A DNA stretch of 64,000 bases from Vigna angularis (GCF_016808095.1 NC_068975.1:28881501-28945500); one strand, 5' to 3'. Shown: positions 13,804-26,369, numbered from the stretch's first letter. Numbers and translations are program-made. The notes: a model not told the origin generated them from the letters alone.

Positions 13804-14146
13804 GGACCTTCATGGCAAAGTCAATGAAATAATTTTAAAATAAAATGTATCAGAAAATACAATATCTTCCAGCAAACAATAATTGGCTAAATGAGTATCA
13901 GACGCAACCACAAATATATGTACAAAGGCTATTTATTGAAGCCACAACTCAGTTACAAGAGACAGCGGTGGAACAATATAATGGAGCTTCCATGGCAAAG
14001 CCAACACCATAGTTTTAACATGACTACAGAAACAAATGATATCTAAAGCAAATAACATTGGCTTAAATGAATATAGAACACTTGTAACTAAAAATATATG
14101 TACAAAAGTTATTTGATGAAGTCACCGTGACTCAGTTGCATGAGAA
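13804..14146. repeat. Diverged tandem duplication of the F-box gene 3' end
   Basis: Bases 13804-13963 and 13983-14146 align along their whole length. Both share CTTC[C]ATGGCAAAG, then ATATATGTACAAA, and end CTCAGTT..A.GAGA. The right copy covers the stop codon of the F-box CDS (14132-14134) and its last codons. The left copy, downstream in the gene's own sense, still reads Ser-Cys-Asn-stop. So the end of the CDS plus about 150 bp of 3' flank was copied in tandem with a period near 180 bp. Confidence 0.75.
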
Positions 14147-15214
14147 CATTGTGCTGCGATATGCATGAGCAGAAAACCATAATGGGAGTGTAGAGCTATA
14201 CTTCACAGAGTACATTTCTTTCCAAACTTGACTCTTGCAATGATACACCAAAATCTGCTTATGAGTTGCCAAAAAAACATATTCACCTGTCTGACTGATC
14301 GGGAAAATGCCTGGTACCATTCCTCTGATACACCTCAGACTCACCTTATCCACCATACACCATTCATCATTCCAGTAATCTTTTAGCACCCATATATTCA
14401 TCCATGCTTCTGAAATTTTAATAACAGACAAGCAGCCATCAAAGTCCAAGAGATAAATCCTATAACCATTTCCATAAATCAAGTCATAAGGTAGTTGCAT
14501 CTTCCTCCAAACGTCACAACTTAAATCAAGCACAAGTATATAAGTAGAGCTAACTGTCAACCAGTGCAGAGCATTATTGACAAAAACAACCTGGTTCTTA
14601 TTCATGTGAGTGAAATGGTCATCTTGTAATGAGACAAACTTCCTCCACTTGTTCAACTCAGAATTAAAGACCAAACATATGAAACTCCCATCTGGCCTAT
14701 GACCAAAAGTGCGATGGTAGCCCGCCAGAACAACATTGAACTTCTGATAAGAAGAATCACAGGCCAAGCCAACCAAGGTAGCCTCACCATCCGGATAAAA
14801 CCGAGTCACAGGCCTTTCCCTACTCTTGGGAAGCAACCGGTACTCGCGAGTGACCGGATTGCAGACATAGAAGACACCCTTATCAGGAATACTAGAGCAA
14901 CACAGCAAGCCATTACAAGATGCTCGAACCTTAACTCTATCATTCAAGAAACTCAGTGAAAATTCAGACACACCCCTTAAATTATCAACACATATTAAGC
15001 TAGATTTGGACCCATACGAATCAGAAACCTCGACCAGAATCATGGGGTTCTTCCTAGAAACCTCATTGTAGAGTTGAACAAAATACTTATCCAAAGACAA
15101 CCTATTCCACAGTTTGCACACGGTTTTGAACTTGAAAAGGGACTTCACAGGCAACCTTGCAAGAATCTGAATGACAACCTCATCCGGGAAAATCCCATCT
15201 CCTCGCATATCCAT
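14132..15214 (-). CDS. F-box protein with F-box-associated domain, 360 aa
   Basis: Substrate receptor of an SCF ubiquitin ligase. Single exon. The F-box is at residues ~6-48 (FPDEVVIQILARLPVKSLFKFKTVCKLW); the rest is an F-box-associated beta-propeller-like region with CNGLLCC, YVCNPVTREYRLLPKSRERP, and WFSAHAYRST close to the C-terminus. The frame extends up to 15229, but that codon is TTG; the first ATG is 15214, and a second at 15208 gives the MRGDG start that fits the family best. From memory the closest Arabidopsis relative is F-box protein At5g49610, which is similar over its full length. The 3' end has been duplicated in tandem. The target substrate is unknown. Confidence 0.9.
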   Translation of the reverse strand: MDMRGDGIFPDEVVIQILARLPVKSLFKFKTVCKLWNRLSLDKYFVQLYNEVSRKNPMILVEVSDSYGSKSSLICVDNLRGVSEFSLSFLNDRVKVRASCNGLLCCSSIPDKGVFYVCNPVTREYRLLPKSRERPVTRFYPDGEATLVGLACDSSYQKFNVVLAGYHRTFGHRPDGSFICLVFNSELNKWRKFVSLQDDHFTHMNKNQVVFVNNALHWLTVSSTYILVLDLSCDVWRKMQLPYDLIYGNGYRIYLLDFDGCLSVIKISEAWMNIWVLKDYWNDEWCMVDKVSLRCIRGMVPGIFPISQTGEYVFLATHKQILVYHCKSQVWKEMYSVKYSSTLPLWFSAHAYRSTMFSCN

Positions 15215-16658
15215 AACGGAGAACCTCAAATACGAAATCAGAACATGAATAGCAGATTTTTTTTACACGAAATAAACGCTCGGGTACCCAAAAGAACAAA
15301 GTTAAAATTTCGATCTTTTCTTACCGGAACAAAATTCGGGGTATCCGATGAAGAAAGGATTCAACTTTGGGGCGGTGGTGGGTTTGCGATGGTTGGAGAA
15401 TGGGAAAGCGAACAATGGGTCTTCAAATTCCGTTTACGTTTGAAAAAAATAATGGGGGATATGTCGTCATTATCGCCACACACGCAAGATTGAATATATA
15501 ATATGGCTAAGCGTTTACCCGAAAACGTTCAGAACTTAATGATTGGAATGAGAAGGAGCATGAAATATGAATTTGGTCGCACAATGAAAATAGAGGGAGA
15601 GAAGGGGATCGAATCGAAGGAACTTGGTATGTGAAGAATGAGAAGTAGACATAAACGAGTAAACTTAGGATGTATTTGATGTGATGAATGCAGAATTAAG
15701 ACCAATAGAGGGTTTTATTTTGTTTAGTTCATCTGGCAAGTAACCTCATAAGAACTATGTATTCTGTCAAATAAATTTAAAAAAATTATATAATTAATAA
15801 ATTTTTATTAATTATAATATTATGGTGTTTTTCTAAATTCAACAGTATAAATATTTTATTAATTAAGGAATATCTAACTTCTTAAAAATTAATTTTTAAC
15901 TGAATCACACTACTTAAAATAATCACTATTAGCTTAACTGTATTAAACAAAAATAATCATTTTTATTGTTTTACTTGTTTGCTATCAAACTGAAATTTTA
16001 GTTAAGAAATTGCTATAAACATGATATTTAAAAGGGCACTATAAATTTAATTTACGAATTATAAATCTCCACATATATGATACAATTGAATGCACTAGTG
16101 TATAAGATAGAATAATAATAAACTAATTAATTGTATCTCGGTAAAAAAAAATATTATATTTGAGAATAATTAAAGTATACAAAGTAGGTGAAGAAAGAGG
16201 TTAGACTTATACAGTTAACATTATAGTTAATAATTATCTTTAAATTTGATATGTTTGTATTTTCAATAAAGGATCCTATTTTAATGATCTTTTAAAAGTT
16301 TCTTATAATTGAATTCTATGACAAAGTATTCATCTTGTCAATATACATTTTAGTTCTTTTTTAATAATATGAGATTTTTTAAATTACAATTTGTGATCAA
16401 AAGATAATTGGAATATATTTAATTTGATTAAAAAGTTTATTTATTGCATACAATAATATGAATGAATTGTGGAAATATACATGTATCAAACATTTTTGTT
16501 ACCATCTATTGCAAAACAGATTAATAGAATATATTTGTAACATTGTTTTTATCATCTATTGCAAAACAAATTAATAAACTATATTCGTTCAACATTTTAA
16601 GTATTATATATTTCATCAAACACAAATGTTTCATCCGACAACCTCAAATGCAAAAGCA

Positions 16659-16782
<124 letters not shown>

Positions 16783-16941
16783 CGTCTTATAAGTTTGTGT
16801 TTAGACAGTATTTAGACATAAGATATGTAGTAATTTGTCAGTGAAAATTTCGCCTAACCTATATCAAGCTTTGTTGTTATTATCTATTAAAAAGAATACA
16901 CAACTTAGGGTGTGTTTAACAATATTTTTCATCTATTTTTC

Positions 16942-16943
<2 letters not shown>

Positions 16944-16972
<29 letters not shown>
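16944..16972. repeat. (AT)n microsatellite
   Basis: About 29 bases of perfect AT/TA alternation, 160 bp beyond the long (AT)59 tract. Confidence 0.9.
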
Positions 16973-16976
<4 letters not shown>

Positions 16977-17962
16977 TTTATACAATGAAATAAAAATGAA
17001 AATTTAACTACCTCAGTTTGAAAATAATTTAAGAGAGACCCAATGAAAAAAAAATACAAAATACATATGCTAAAATTAAAAAGATATATTAGCAAGCCAT
17101 TTCTAATCCCTATAATATTCATATTTAATATTTTATTATGGGATTTTTTATGCTGACAGGACACTGTTTGTTCTTTTAAGTACACATATAGTATAGTGTT
17201 TTCTATATTTACCTCAGCAGTATCTTTGTCGGAATACCAATCAAATTTTGAATTGGTTTTTTTATTTTTCTATTTTCAAATTAATTAAAAATAATATATT
17301 TTAAATAAAGTAATATAATATTTTAATATGGGGAAAAATAATGTAGGAACATTTGTAGTGTTTTGTAAAATTTTGGATGAAAAAATGTTATATATATAAG
17401 ATGAGAAAAATTATATTTATGGTTGGATTTTGTAAAAAAAAAAATTAATTTTTATGTAGTTATATTTTTTTATTAAAAATAATTATTAAAAGTTAATAAT
17501 AAGATGAATGTATATTTTGGAATTGAGTATTTAAATATTGAAAATTAGTTATTAATAGATATGTAAAAAGAATTACTTAATGTTAGTAGTAAAGAAGATT
17601 TTTAATTTTTTTTCATTTTAAAAAGTTCATCGAAAAAAAAATATTTTAAATAAGTTGTTTTAGTTTCATTTTCTTTTTGTAAAATATATTTTGTTTAATT
17701 AGAGAATTCATAATAATGAAATTGAAATAGTATAAAATTAATAGAAAATCTATTTATTAAATGAAAGTAATTACACCTAATATAGTTTATATGATTGTAA
17801 ATGAAATTAAATCGAAGAATCACAATAATTATGATTTAAATCTTATATCTTCTTTTGAATACAGATAAGTCAATTTTTAGATTTTTCCATTCTTCATCAG
17901 GTGCAGATTTTGATGTATATCTTTTATTTGGATGAACGATTTAATGTATTTCAAAGTATATA

Positions 17963-18836
17963 GATATATAATAGATGGGCTTGTACGTTTGACTCTTTTA
18001 TAACAACTTAACATTTATGCAACATCACTATTTGTGCAACACTCATTGTTACTATTACCGTGTTTATCACCGTTATTATGTCTGTCAACATTATCGTCAT
18101 CGTTTCATTCACTGTCACTATTACTATTACTTCACTGTCATCATCACTATCACAATCATCGTTATTGTCACCATCGCCGTGTCCGTCACTGTCACTATTA
18201 CTATTACTTCACTGTCATCATCACTATCACAATCATCGTTATTGTCACCATCGTCGTGTCCGTCACTGTCACTGTCACTGTCACTATCACCATCATTGTC
18301 ACCGTCACTATCATTGTCATGTCACCATCATCGTTACCATGATCGTGACCGACACTGTCATCGTAACTGTCACTATAACTATCATCGTTATCGTGATTGT
18401 CATCGTCATCGTTATTGTCACTGTCGCTGTCATCGACACCATCATCATCACCACGTATGTCATCGTCACCAGCACTGTCACCGTCACCGTCACAATCACT
18501 GTTACTATCACTGCCACCGCCACTGTCATTGTCACTGTCACTGTCACTGTCACTATCATCGTCATTATCACTGTCACTGTAATCGTCATTGTTACTGTCA
18601 AAATCACTGTCATCGTCACTGTTGCCGTCACAGTCACTGTTACCATCATTGTCATTGTCACCATCACCGTCACCATCATCCTGATCATCATCGTCATTGT
18701 CACCGTTACCGTCACAATCACCGTCACTGTCACCGTCATCATCATTGCCACCGCTACTGTCAATATATTGGGACATATAATAGATGGGCTTATACGTTAA
18801 ACTATTTTCTAGCGACTAATAATTTATGCAACATCA
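17963..18836. repeat. Direct repeats flanking hexamer array 1
   Basis: The sequence on the left of the array (17963-18027, ATAATAGATGGGCTT then TTTATGCAACATCA) recurs on its right (18773-18836) with roughly 80% identity. A shorter form, ending in ATGCAACACTCA, opens array 2 at about 19215-19260. The array and its flank therefore look like units of a larger tandem duplication. Confidence 0.7.
18013..18775. repeat. Degenerate GTCAYY hexanucleotide array 1
   Basis: About 760 bp built from GTCACC, GTCACT, GTCATC and GTCATT hexamers and CATCAC/CATCGT variants. The plus strand has almost no G outside the hexamer start. Inside it is a 77-bp tandem duplication, 18111-18187 and 18188-18264, with a single mismatch. 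The period-6 pattern lacks stop codons in several frames on both strands, which produces long spurious frames of Val-Thr, His-Cys-His or Ser-Leu. Not coding. Confidence 0.9.
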
Positions 18837-19235
18837 TTATCTTATTTGATTTCAATCTATCATGTAAAAAAGTTTTTAACTATCCTTACGGGACGAAGGT
18901 AATCAATTTCAGTTACTATTTTGCAGTCTCTATAATGTATTTTTAGGCTTATTTTTGGTAGAAGCTCACTAAAGATGAATTGACATGGTGACAGGAGTGT
19001 CTAATGTGAAGTATAAACCGTAACCATATGGGTTATCCGTGATAGTTTTCCTTTTGAGAGGTCCTCTGTAATAAAGTATTGTTGTTGAACACTAAATACG
19101 GTTTGAGTTTTTGAAAAAGGATAAAGGAGTAGGATTTAGAATATAAAGTATTTCCCTCGTTGACCTTGTGAAGCTAACAAAACAATTTAATTATTGTGTT
19201 AATAGGAAAATGAGACTCGCAAATAATTATTTGTT

Positions 19236-20096
19236 CAACATCACCATCTATGCAACACTCACTGTCACTGTCATTGTCATTCTCACCGTATTCGTCATCG
19301 TCATCGTCACTGTGTCATACCGTCACCGTCTATGCAACATCACCATCTATGCAACACTCATTGTCACTGTCATTGTCATTGTCATTCTCATCGTATTCGT
19401 CATCGCCATCGTCACTATGTCATACTGTCACCGTCATCATGTTTGTCACTATCACCGTTACTGTCACAATCATTGTCATCGTCACCGTTATCGTCACTGT
19501 TACCGTCATCATCATTGTCACTGTTACCGTCATCATCACCGTCACTGTCATTGTCACCGTCATCATTACCGTCACTGTCACTGTCACCGTCATTGTCACC
19601 GTTATTGTCAATGTCTCCGGCACCGTCACCTCATTGTAACAGTCACCATAATATCACTATCACCGTCACTATCACTGTCATCATCACCTTCACCATAACT
19701 GTCACGATAACTGTCACTATCACTGTCACCGTAACCATCCCCGTCACCATCATCGTTATAGTAACTGTCACTGTCACTATCATTGTCACCGTAATTGTCA
19801 TTGTCACCTTCACCACCATAATCGTCATCGTCATCGTGATTCTCATCGTCATTGTTACTATAATTGTCATTGTAACCGTCACATTCACTGTCACTGTCAC
19901 CGTAGCCGTCATGGTTTCCATCACCATCACTTTTACCTTCATGGTTACCATTATTGTTATCGTTACCGTTACTGTTATCGTTAATGTTGTGGTTACTATT
20001 TTTGTTACTGTTACCATTATCGTTATCATTGTCGTTACCGTTATCATTATTGTTATCATTCCCTTTATCGTTGTCGTTACAATTATTGATAACTTT
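19236..20096. repeat. Degenerate GTCAYY hexanucleotide array 2
   Basis: A second array of the same hexamer family, starting with two copies of a 99-bp unit (19237 and 19336) that begins AACATCACCATCTATGCAAC. Towards the right end, from about 19930, the dominant unit changes from GTCAYY to GTTAYY. Array 1 lies 460 bp to the left. Not coding. Confidence 0.88.
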
Positions 20097-20492
20097 TTGA
20101 CAAGTTAACCAAATCGTTTCAAGTGATAAGTGTAAGTTTCAAGTATTGTTCTCCTAAGGGACTTGTGTTTTGTATGTCTAATCCGAATTATTTACCAAAA
20201 TCAATATAGAAATGATAACGATTAAATTAATATTTATTATTTTTAATTGAAATAACAAAAAATAAAAGATTACTATTGAAAATTTAAGAGAAACTTCTTT
20301 GAATTTGGGGTTCATGAATCACGTTAGAGTAAAATTCTGGACAACATATCATGCGTTCAAACATTTACATCAATGTATACTCCATTTATTTCCTTAAATC
20401 AAGTTCTAAATATATATGTGACTCTAAGACGTGCAAAAGAATTTTCAAAGATCCAACACGAACATCTACACTTTAGTAGAAAAATAAAGAAA

Positions 20493-20805
20493 CTTTATGG
20501 GAGATATGACTGAACATTCAAGAGACCTGAACTTGTCCACATCGACTTCCATTTGAATATTGTGAACACACATTAAGTCGTCTTTTAATAACTTATGTGT
20601 GACTGAGAATAAAAATGGTAGAAGGTCTCACTTCCTGTGATGTTTCAAGAGACTTGGATTGTTTATAGTCTTGCAACCTATTTGAACCCAAGACAGCATA
20701 TATAAATTGATCAAGTGCATCAAGCGCCATGTTTTTCAAATGTGGATTAGAATGATGAGCTAGCTGAAAGAGCATGTCAAAATATCCAGTGAGATGAAAA
20801 TGAAA
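20493..20805 (-). pseudogene. MON2-like (ARM-repeat) gene fragment
   Basis: Two exon-like pieces in order on the minus strand. Exon a, 20805-20632, follows TGGCAG and is followed by GTGAGA; it reads YFDMLFQLAHHSNPHLKNMA then LDALDQFIYAVLGS, typical of helical ARM/HEAT repeats. Exon b, 20552-20493, reads MEVDVDKFRSLECSVISPIK. This order matches my memory of plant MON2/SEC7-related proteins, which act in Golgi-endosome traffic. The intron before exon b ends in AA rather than AG, so the acceptor seems lost. No other exon is visible on either side. I take it as a relic of a large gene. The family call is from memory. Confidence 0.5.
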
Positions 20806-20849
20806 CTGCCACACCAAAGAAACAGTAAGAAAAATAAAGAGACCTCAAG

Positions 20850-23800
20850 AAAGTGGCAAGTTACTTGATCCCAAAATGATTCAACTCCTATGGTTAAAAA
20901 GGACAATATAAAATTATAATACCTTCACTCGACAACAAAATCAAAATGAATATTCATAAAATTCAAAATTAGTGAATAAAACTTAAATATCACAACTGAA
21001 GTATCTACTTAGGAAAAATACAACATAGAATGAACAATTGAATAACATCCAGCATACAAGAATTACTATCATGTTTAGAGTTATGGTTAACATACTGTGA
21101 ACATTATTCACAAGGATGGATATCATTGCAGAGGCATAAAAAAGAAACGGAAAAATCAAACAAACAAGACAAACAATAAAGCTCTATAATCACTTATGTA
21201 GTATTTGCTAAACAACCCATTGCAGAGACTGTTAACCAAGCACTAGAAAAGCAAAAAGGAAAATCACGTCCTAAAATGAGTCATTACTTGTTAGAAGAAA
21301 AGCTTCTTCAACACTCCACATAATAGATTAAACAACATATTAATATAGAACTATCCCGTCATCTGTTGTATAAAACTCCCTAAAGTTGAGTTTTGTTGCA
21401 TGTAGCTCTCCCAATTTGCAGTAAATCATCAGAATATGGTTTTATTGAGATCTTGGAGGGAGTTCCAGAAGAAGCAATTTACTGTACTTTTAAAGAGGGT
21501 TAGAATGTGAAAATAGGATTTACGTGAATGTTCGTTAGGGCTATCAAGAATTCACACTCTATTGAAGTTAAAAAACAAATGAAAAAGATCCTAGTGTTGG
21601 GGTGCTCCCTTAGAAAAAATGTGCCATCTAGTAGAAACAAGATTTCAATAGTGATTCGCTATTGGTATTGTCATCACACAAACTCATAAGGAAGTAGAGA
21701 TTTGAGGGGAATATTAAAATGTTTGAGGATGATGTTTATAACTTTGGATTCATTATAATTCTATGTTCTTGGCCTGAAAATGTTAGAGGATGATGTTTTT
21801 CATGAGAGTTGGACTGAAAGCAGAAATTTATTATAATTCTATTCTTGTATTTATTTGTGGGACATTTATGACATTTATGCTGGTACCGGCGTTGTTTTTA
21901 TTATTGTTTTGTCTATATTTTCTATATATTCTATACTTATATCTAATGGTTGTGTTGTCCTAAGATGGTAAATGAACTCCTTAAAACTGCTTCGGATACC
22001 CCTCTTAATGCAACAATCTTAAGGCAACAACCACAGTTTGTGGTATTTTATACTTATATCTAATTATATTTTGATTTATGATTTATTATTATATCTTTTT
22101 TATGTTAAAAAAAGAAAGTTTATGGATTGATTTTGTGAATATTTAACTATGAGAACTTTTTTAATAAGAAATTTTTTTTGTTCTTGCCAAGTCCCATAGA
22201 ATGGGTTAATTTGACCTGTACATCATGTCTAATGGTCCTAAAAGTCTAAAACAATTCTCAAAAAGTAACCCTTTTTATAAAAAAATATACATTAAAATTA
22301 TAAATTCTATAGTTTAAACAATAATCTTTATTTAAAAAATAACAAGATAGTTTTTTAAGAAAATAATGACTATGTAATTTTGTAATAGTATTTTTCCAAA
22401 ATTAAATATATTATAAATTATATTATTTTCTATTTTTTTAATTAATTATTCATAAAAAATAATTAATGTCATCGATAGAAAAGTACGATATTATGAAATA
22501 TTATGGTCACAAAAATATAAATATAAATATAATACATATGATAATATTTAATCTTTTCATGCAACATAGAAAAAACGTTGAAAATACTTTCGTTTAAATT
22601 AGAACAGAAATAATAATTACTTCGTTACTGACATCTTTCTTGCTCGTTTACTTGTCACTCTGTTCTCTGCAACCTCACTTGTCAAACAATTTCCCTGATA
22701 CTGTCACAACAATGGAATCTAACGACATCATTGTCAATCTCTTATAGCAACCTCTCTGTTACACATAATTCTTCAGTAAAAAAAATGTTCTGTCTACAAC
22801 CAAAAGGTGCTTTGTTTTGCAATTGTGTATATATTGATTTATACACCCCACAATTACTAAATGCAACTCCATGGAAAAGACTCGATAAGTCATTTTTCTA
22901 AAAGATAAAATAGTCATTTTCAAAATTTAGGATGTGCCAAGAAATTTTGCGGCTGCAAAAAGTAAAATCTTTGTATATATTATTGTTAGTCTAGATCTGC
23001 ATTGGATCTATTACGTCATTGTTTGGTCTCTTTTTAATGTTCTGGGCCTAAAGTGCATCTCAATGAATAAAAGAACGGAGGACCTTTTCTTTTTTCATTT
23101 TCAGTTTTAGTTTGAGACTGTTAAATTCAGACATTTCGAATTATACAAAAGCAAAATGGAAACATTAATATTATTATAATTTGAAATACAAATTTATATT
23201 TCATTAAAAATTGTACATTAAGAAATAAAAAATAAAAATCATTTCAAATTTCAGAATATAAAATACATTTTTCAATTAAAATAAATAAATATCTCGAAAG
23301 CAGTGGGAAATAACAGAAGAGTAAATGTTTATGAGCGTTGTCATTCACTTTTAAAATTCTACAAAATATAAGATATGCATGACCACTGCACCACACTACA
23401 CACTTTGAATTCTATGATGTGTTTGGTGAGTCTAACATTTATCCAGTGTCTCAGATATTGGACTTTAGCAGAATGTGGGGACACTTGACCCTACCATAGG
23501 GTACAGAGACTTTTGGTCAATCCATAAGTAGTACCTATGAAATCCTTCACATTAATTAATTTACTGCTATACCTCACTCCAAAAAGCACTGCACCAATAC
23601 AAAGTCATATTTAATTATCAAGTTAGGAAGCCAAGAAATTGGGGAGGGTGTGACTTTGTAACTTGTTTGACCATGTTACTTTGGAGACTGTGTTGCAACT
23701 AAGATTTTCAACTGCCATCATCGTTCTCATCCTACTTTCTTTAGTGCTTAGAATTCTCACCTATACTTTAACATATTTTCTTTCGGTCACCTAAGATTCC

Positions 23801-23915
23801 TTCTTTCCTTAGCCTATTTATTAGATTTATCAAGAGATATTTACTAAAAAAAATACAACAAAATTTGAGTTTAATCATATAAAAAATAATCTTGAGTTTC
23901 TAACCAAGTTTCCAA
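20850..23915. other. Intergenic, no gene seen
   Basis: AT-rich, no convincing exon on either strand. I looked here for more MON2-like exons and found none. Confidence 0.5.
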
Positions 23916-24783
23916 GTAACCATACCAAAACTACAAAGAAATACAGGATCTTATATTCGATATGAGAAATCATTAATGGAGTCTCGTGTCACTGTCTCAA
24001 TGAATATTACATTCTACCCACCTTACAACTCCACGACGTGGGTCGTATTCAGAACCAACCATTTTGTTCCTTCGCTATTATTATTATTATTATTACAAGC
24101 TTCATCTTCGTGCTCATTAGGATGATTAGCGTTTAAATAATAATGTGTTTTTTTCACACAAGATTGACTGATGTTGTTTCAATTTTAATGTTCTATCAAA
24201 AATATTTTCTGTTTTAAACTCAACCATGCGTAAGCCTACACTGTGACCACATTGTGTCGACCATCCTTCATGCATTCATCTACTAGTAAAGTCATATAAT
24301 CTATAGCAATGATATCAATTTTTTTTTGTCGCAAGTCTCTATTATGTGTAGTTTTTTCTTTCTTTCTTCAACATCTATCTTCCTATTATCTCAGTTTCTT
24401 TTTCTTTTGTCCGTGCATAGGACGGGCCATTGTTCAATCTATTAAAATATGTAAAGAATGTATATTTAGGCACGCATAAAAAATCCTAAAATATAATGTA
24501 ATAAATATACTATTGTAACTATGTAATGTCAAATTAAAAACATCTTAGACATTCCTAAAAACAACATAAAGCATTGTAACATAATATATTTCCTACTATG
24601 TACAGATTAAAATTGTATGAATCTCATTTGTCCTAAAAAAATCCATAAAGACGTTAAGTTTGTTTTTAGTTTATCAAAATACAATTGTTCTACACTTTCA
24701 TAACTATAGAAATTTCTTCTAATCATTTTATATGTCGTTGTATTAAACTTTCATAATGGTAGGTGGAGTACTTAAAAGTATTA

Positions 24784-26369
24784 GGTTTAATCATTTCGGA
24801 TGTTTCTATTTGTGCAGAATTGTCTCAATTAGGTCATCGTATTTTTTTTATTCCAATTAGGTCCCTTTTTTTGTAAATTGAGTCAATTTTGATCTTGCTG
24901 TTAAATTTAGTGGACGACGTTAAAATTTGTGTGTCTTGGCTTGCTGATTGTGTAATTTTTGATGACGTTGCACATAATTGTCTCATTAGGTGCAATTTAC
25001 AAATGAAAAAACAAAAGAGAAAGACAGTTTCTTATCCCCTTCCGTAAATCCTCCATGGCTACTTCTATGGATCTCACACTTGTGTCGTTGACACTTCCAT
25101 GGCCACCTTCCTATGCTGTTGATTCTTCTTCAAATTCTTCTTTGTATACCTAATTGCCTGTTATAAAAGAAAAGTATGCAATTTTCTTAAATCCCTAATT
25201 TGACCTAATTTTGAGAGAATCCCTAATTAAAAAGGTGTCTGAATGTTGATGGAGGTGGTGGCAGTAATGGTGATGGATGGGGCTGCCATTGATGCCCTAA
25301 ATGTTAATAGATCTACTCACCTGAAAATGTTGTTGGAAATGTGTTATCTCGAAACAGCCCTTTTAGCCAGAAGTGCCACAATGAAAATAGCGAGGACATA
25401 CCAAGAGCTTGGGGACTAGGTAGAAGATGCGGCAGAACTGGGAGGTGGAGAAACCGTGGGTTCGGACTTAGTCTGAGGCGGTGGCGGAGAATGATGGAGC
25501 AGTGTTCCGTTCCGCCCCTATCCCTAGACGAGTTCGTTTTCTCATCCTCCGCACCCTTCCCTTCGTTTCTTCTCACCCTATGACCATTCCACCCCCTCCC
25601 ACCCCTTCCTATTAGGATTCTTCATTTTCCTTTCATCGTCACTATTCCAATTTTGTAAATTTTAGATCTTTTCTATTGACACTGGAATCATATATTATGT
25701 TTCGTTTAACCTTTCTCATGTTTTATCTCTGTTAATTTTTCTATTATCTGAAGGCTTATCTGTAGCTAAACAAAATATCTGCATTTACTATGATTGATAA
25801 AATAATTTCATCTTTGTTTACTTGAACGGAACACTTGCTTTCACCGCTGTCAACCCTACAAACTAGAACCAACACTAGAATAATTCACTCTAAAAACTAT
25901 TAAAAAAAATTATCATTTGTTTTTTATTGAGCTCATTTTTTGGTATGTTGGAGGATTCTCCCATGAACCTTTTCCGTTTGCCATAGGAAGTGTTTGCGGG
26001 AGTGAAATTGAGGATACGTAAATCATCGTCGTCCTTTGGGAAGGTCGATGATGTGGTTTCATGGTTGAGAAGGGTTGCCGACAAAGTCATGACCGACAAC
26101 GACGGTGACGGTGACGAGGTTTGAGGATTGAACATTTTGGGTATTTGAGTGAGTCAAGAGGAGTATGAAGTTTCCCTGCCACGTGCTTAACCATTGCCGA
26201 GTCAGCATGTCACCATACACAAATTCTAACGTTGTCCACTAAATTTAACGGCAAGATCAAAATTGACTGATCAATTTTAGAGAAAAAAGAACCTAATTGG
26301 GATAAAAAAAATACTAGGACCTAATTGAGAAAATTATGTACAAATAGGAACATCCGAAATGATTAAACC
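24784..26369. mobile_element. Non-autonomous MULE-like transposon A
   Basis: 1586 bp, bounded by GGTTTAATC...GATTAAACC. Terminal inverted repeats run about 165 bp at roughly 85% identity (GGTTTAATCATTTCGGATGT at each end). A perfect 9-bp target-site duplication AAAGTATTA lies at 24775-24783 and 26370-26378. The other duplicon has the single-copy site at 49870-49878, so this is a post-duplication insertion. Long TIRs with a 9-bp TSD are the Mutator superfamily signature. No transposase is visible. Internal frames (25313-25583, 25890-26135) resemble gene pieces but I do not recognise them. Confidence 0.88.

Noticed and set aside
14699..15493. Plus-strand frames over the F-box gene
   Set aside because: Shadows of the minus-strand F-box CDS and its leader.
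18013..18775. CRISPR-like periodic array
   Set aside because: Period is 6 bp without spacers, and the genome is a plant nuclear one.
18017..20108. Long open frames of His-Cys-His, Val-Thr or Ser-Leu repeats on both strands (up to 309 codons)
   Set aside because: They follow directly from the stop-free GTCAYY hexanucleotide pattern, appear in several frames and both strands at once, and have no flanking splice or start context.
25313..26135. Several short frames inside MULE A
   Set aside because: Possible captured pieces, but I could not match any to a known family and overlapping frames on both strands are equally open.
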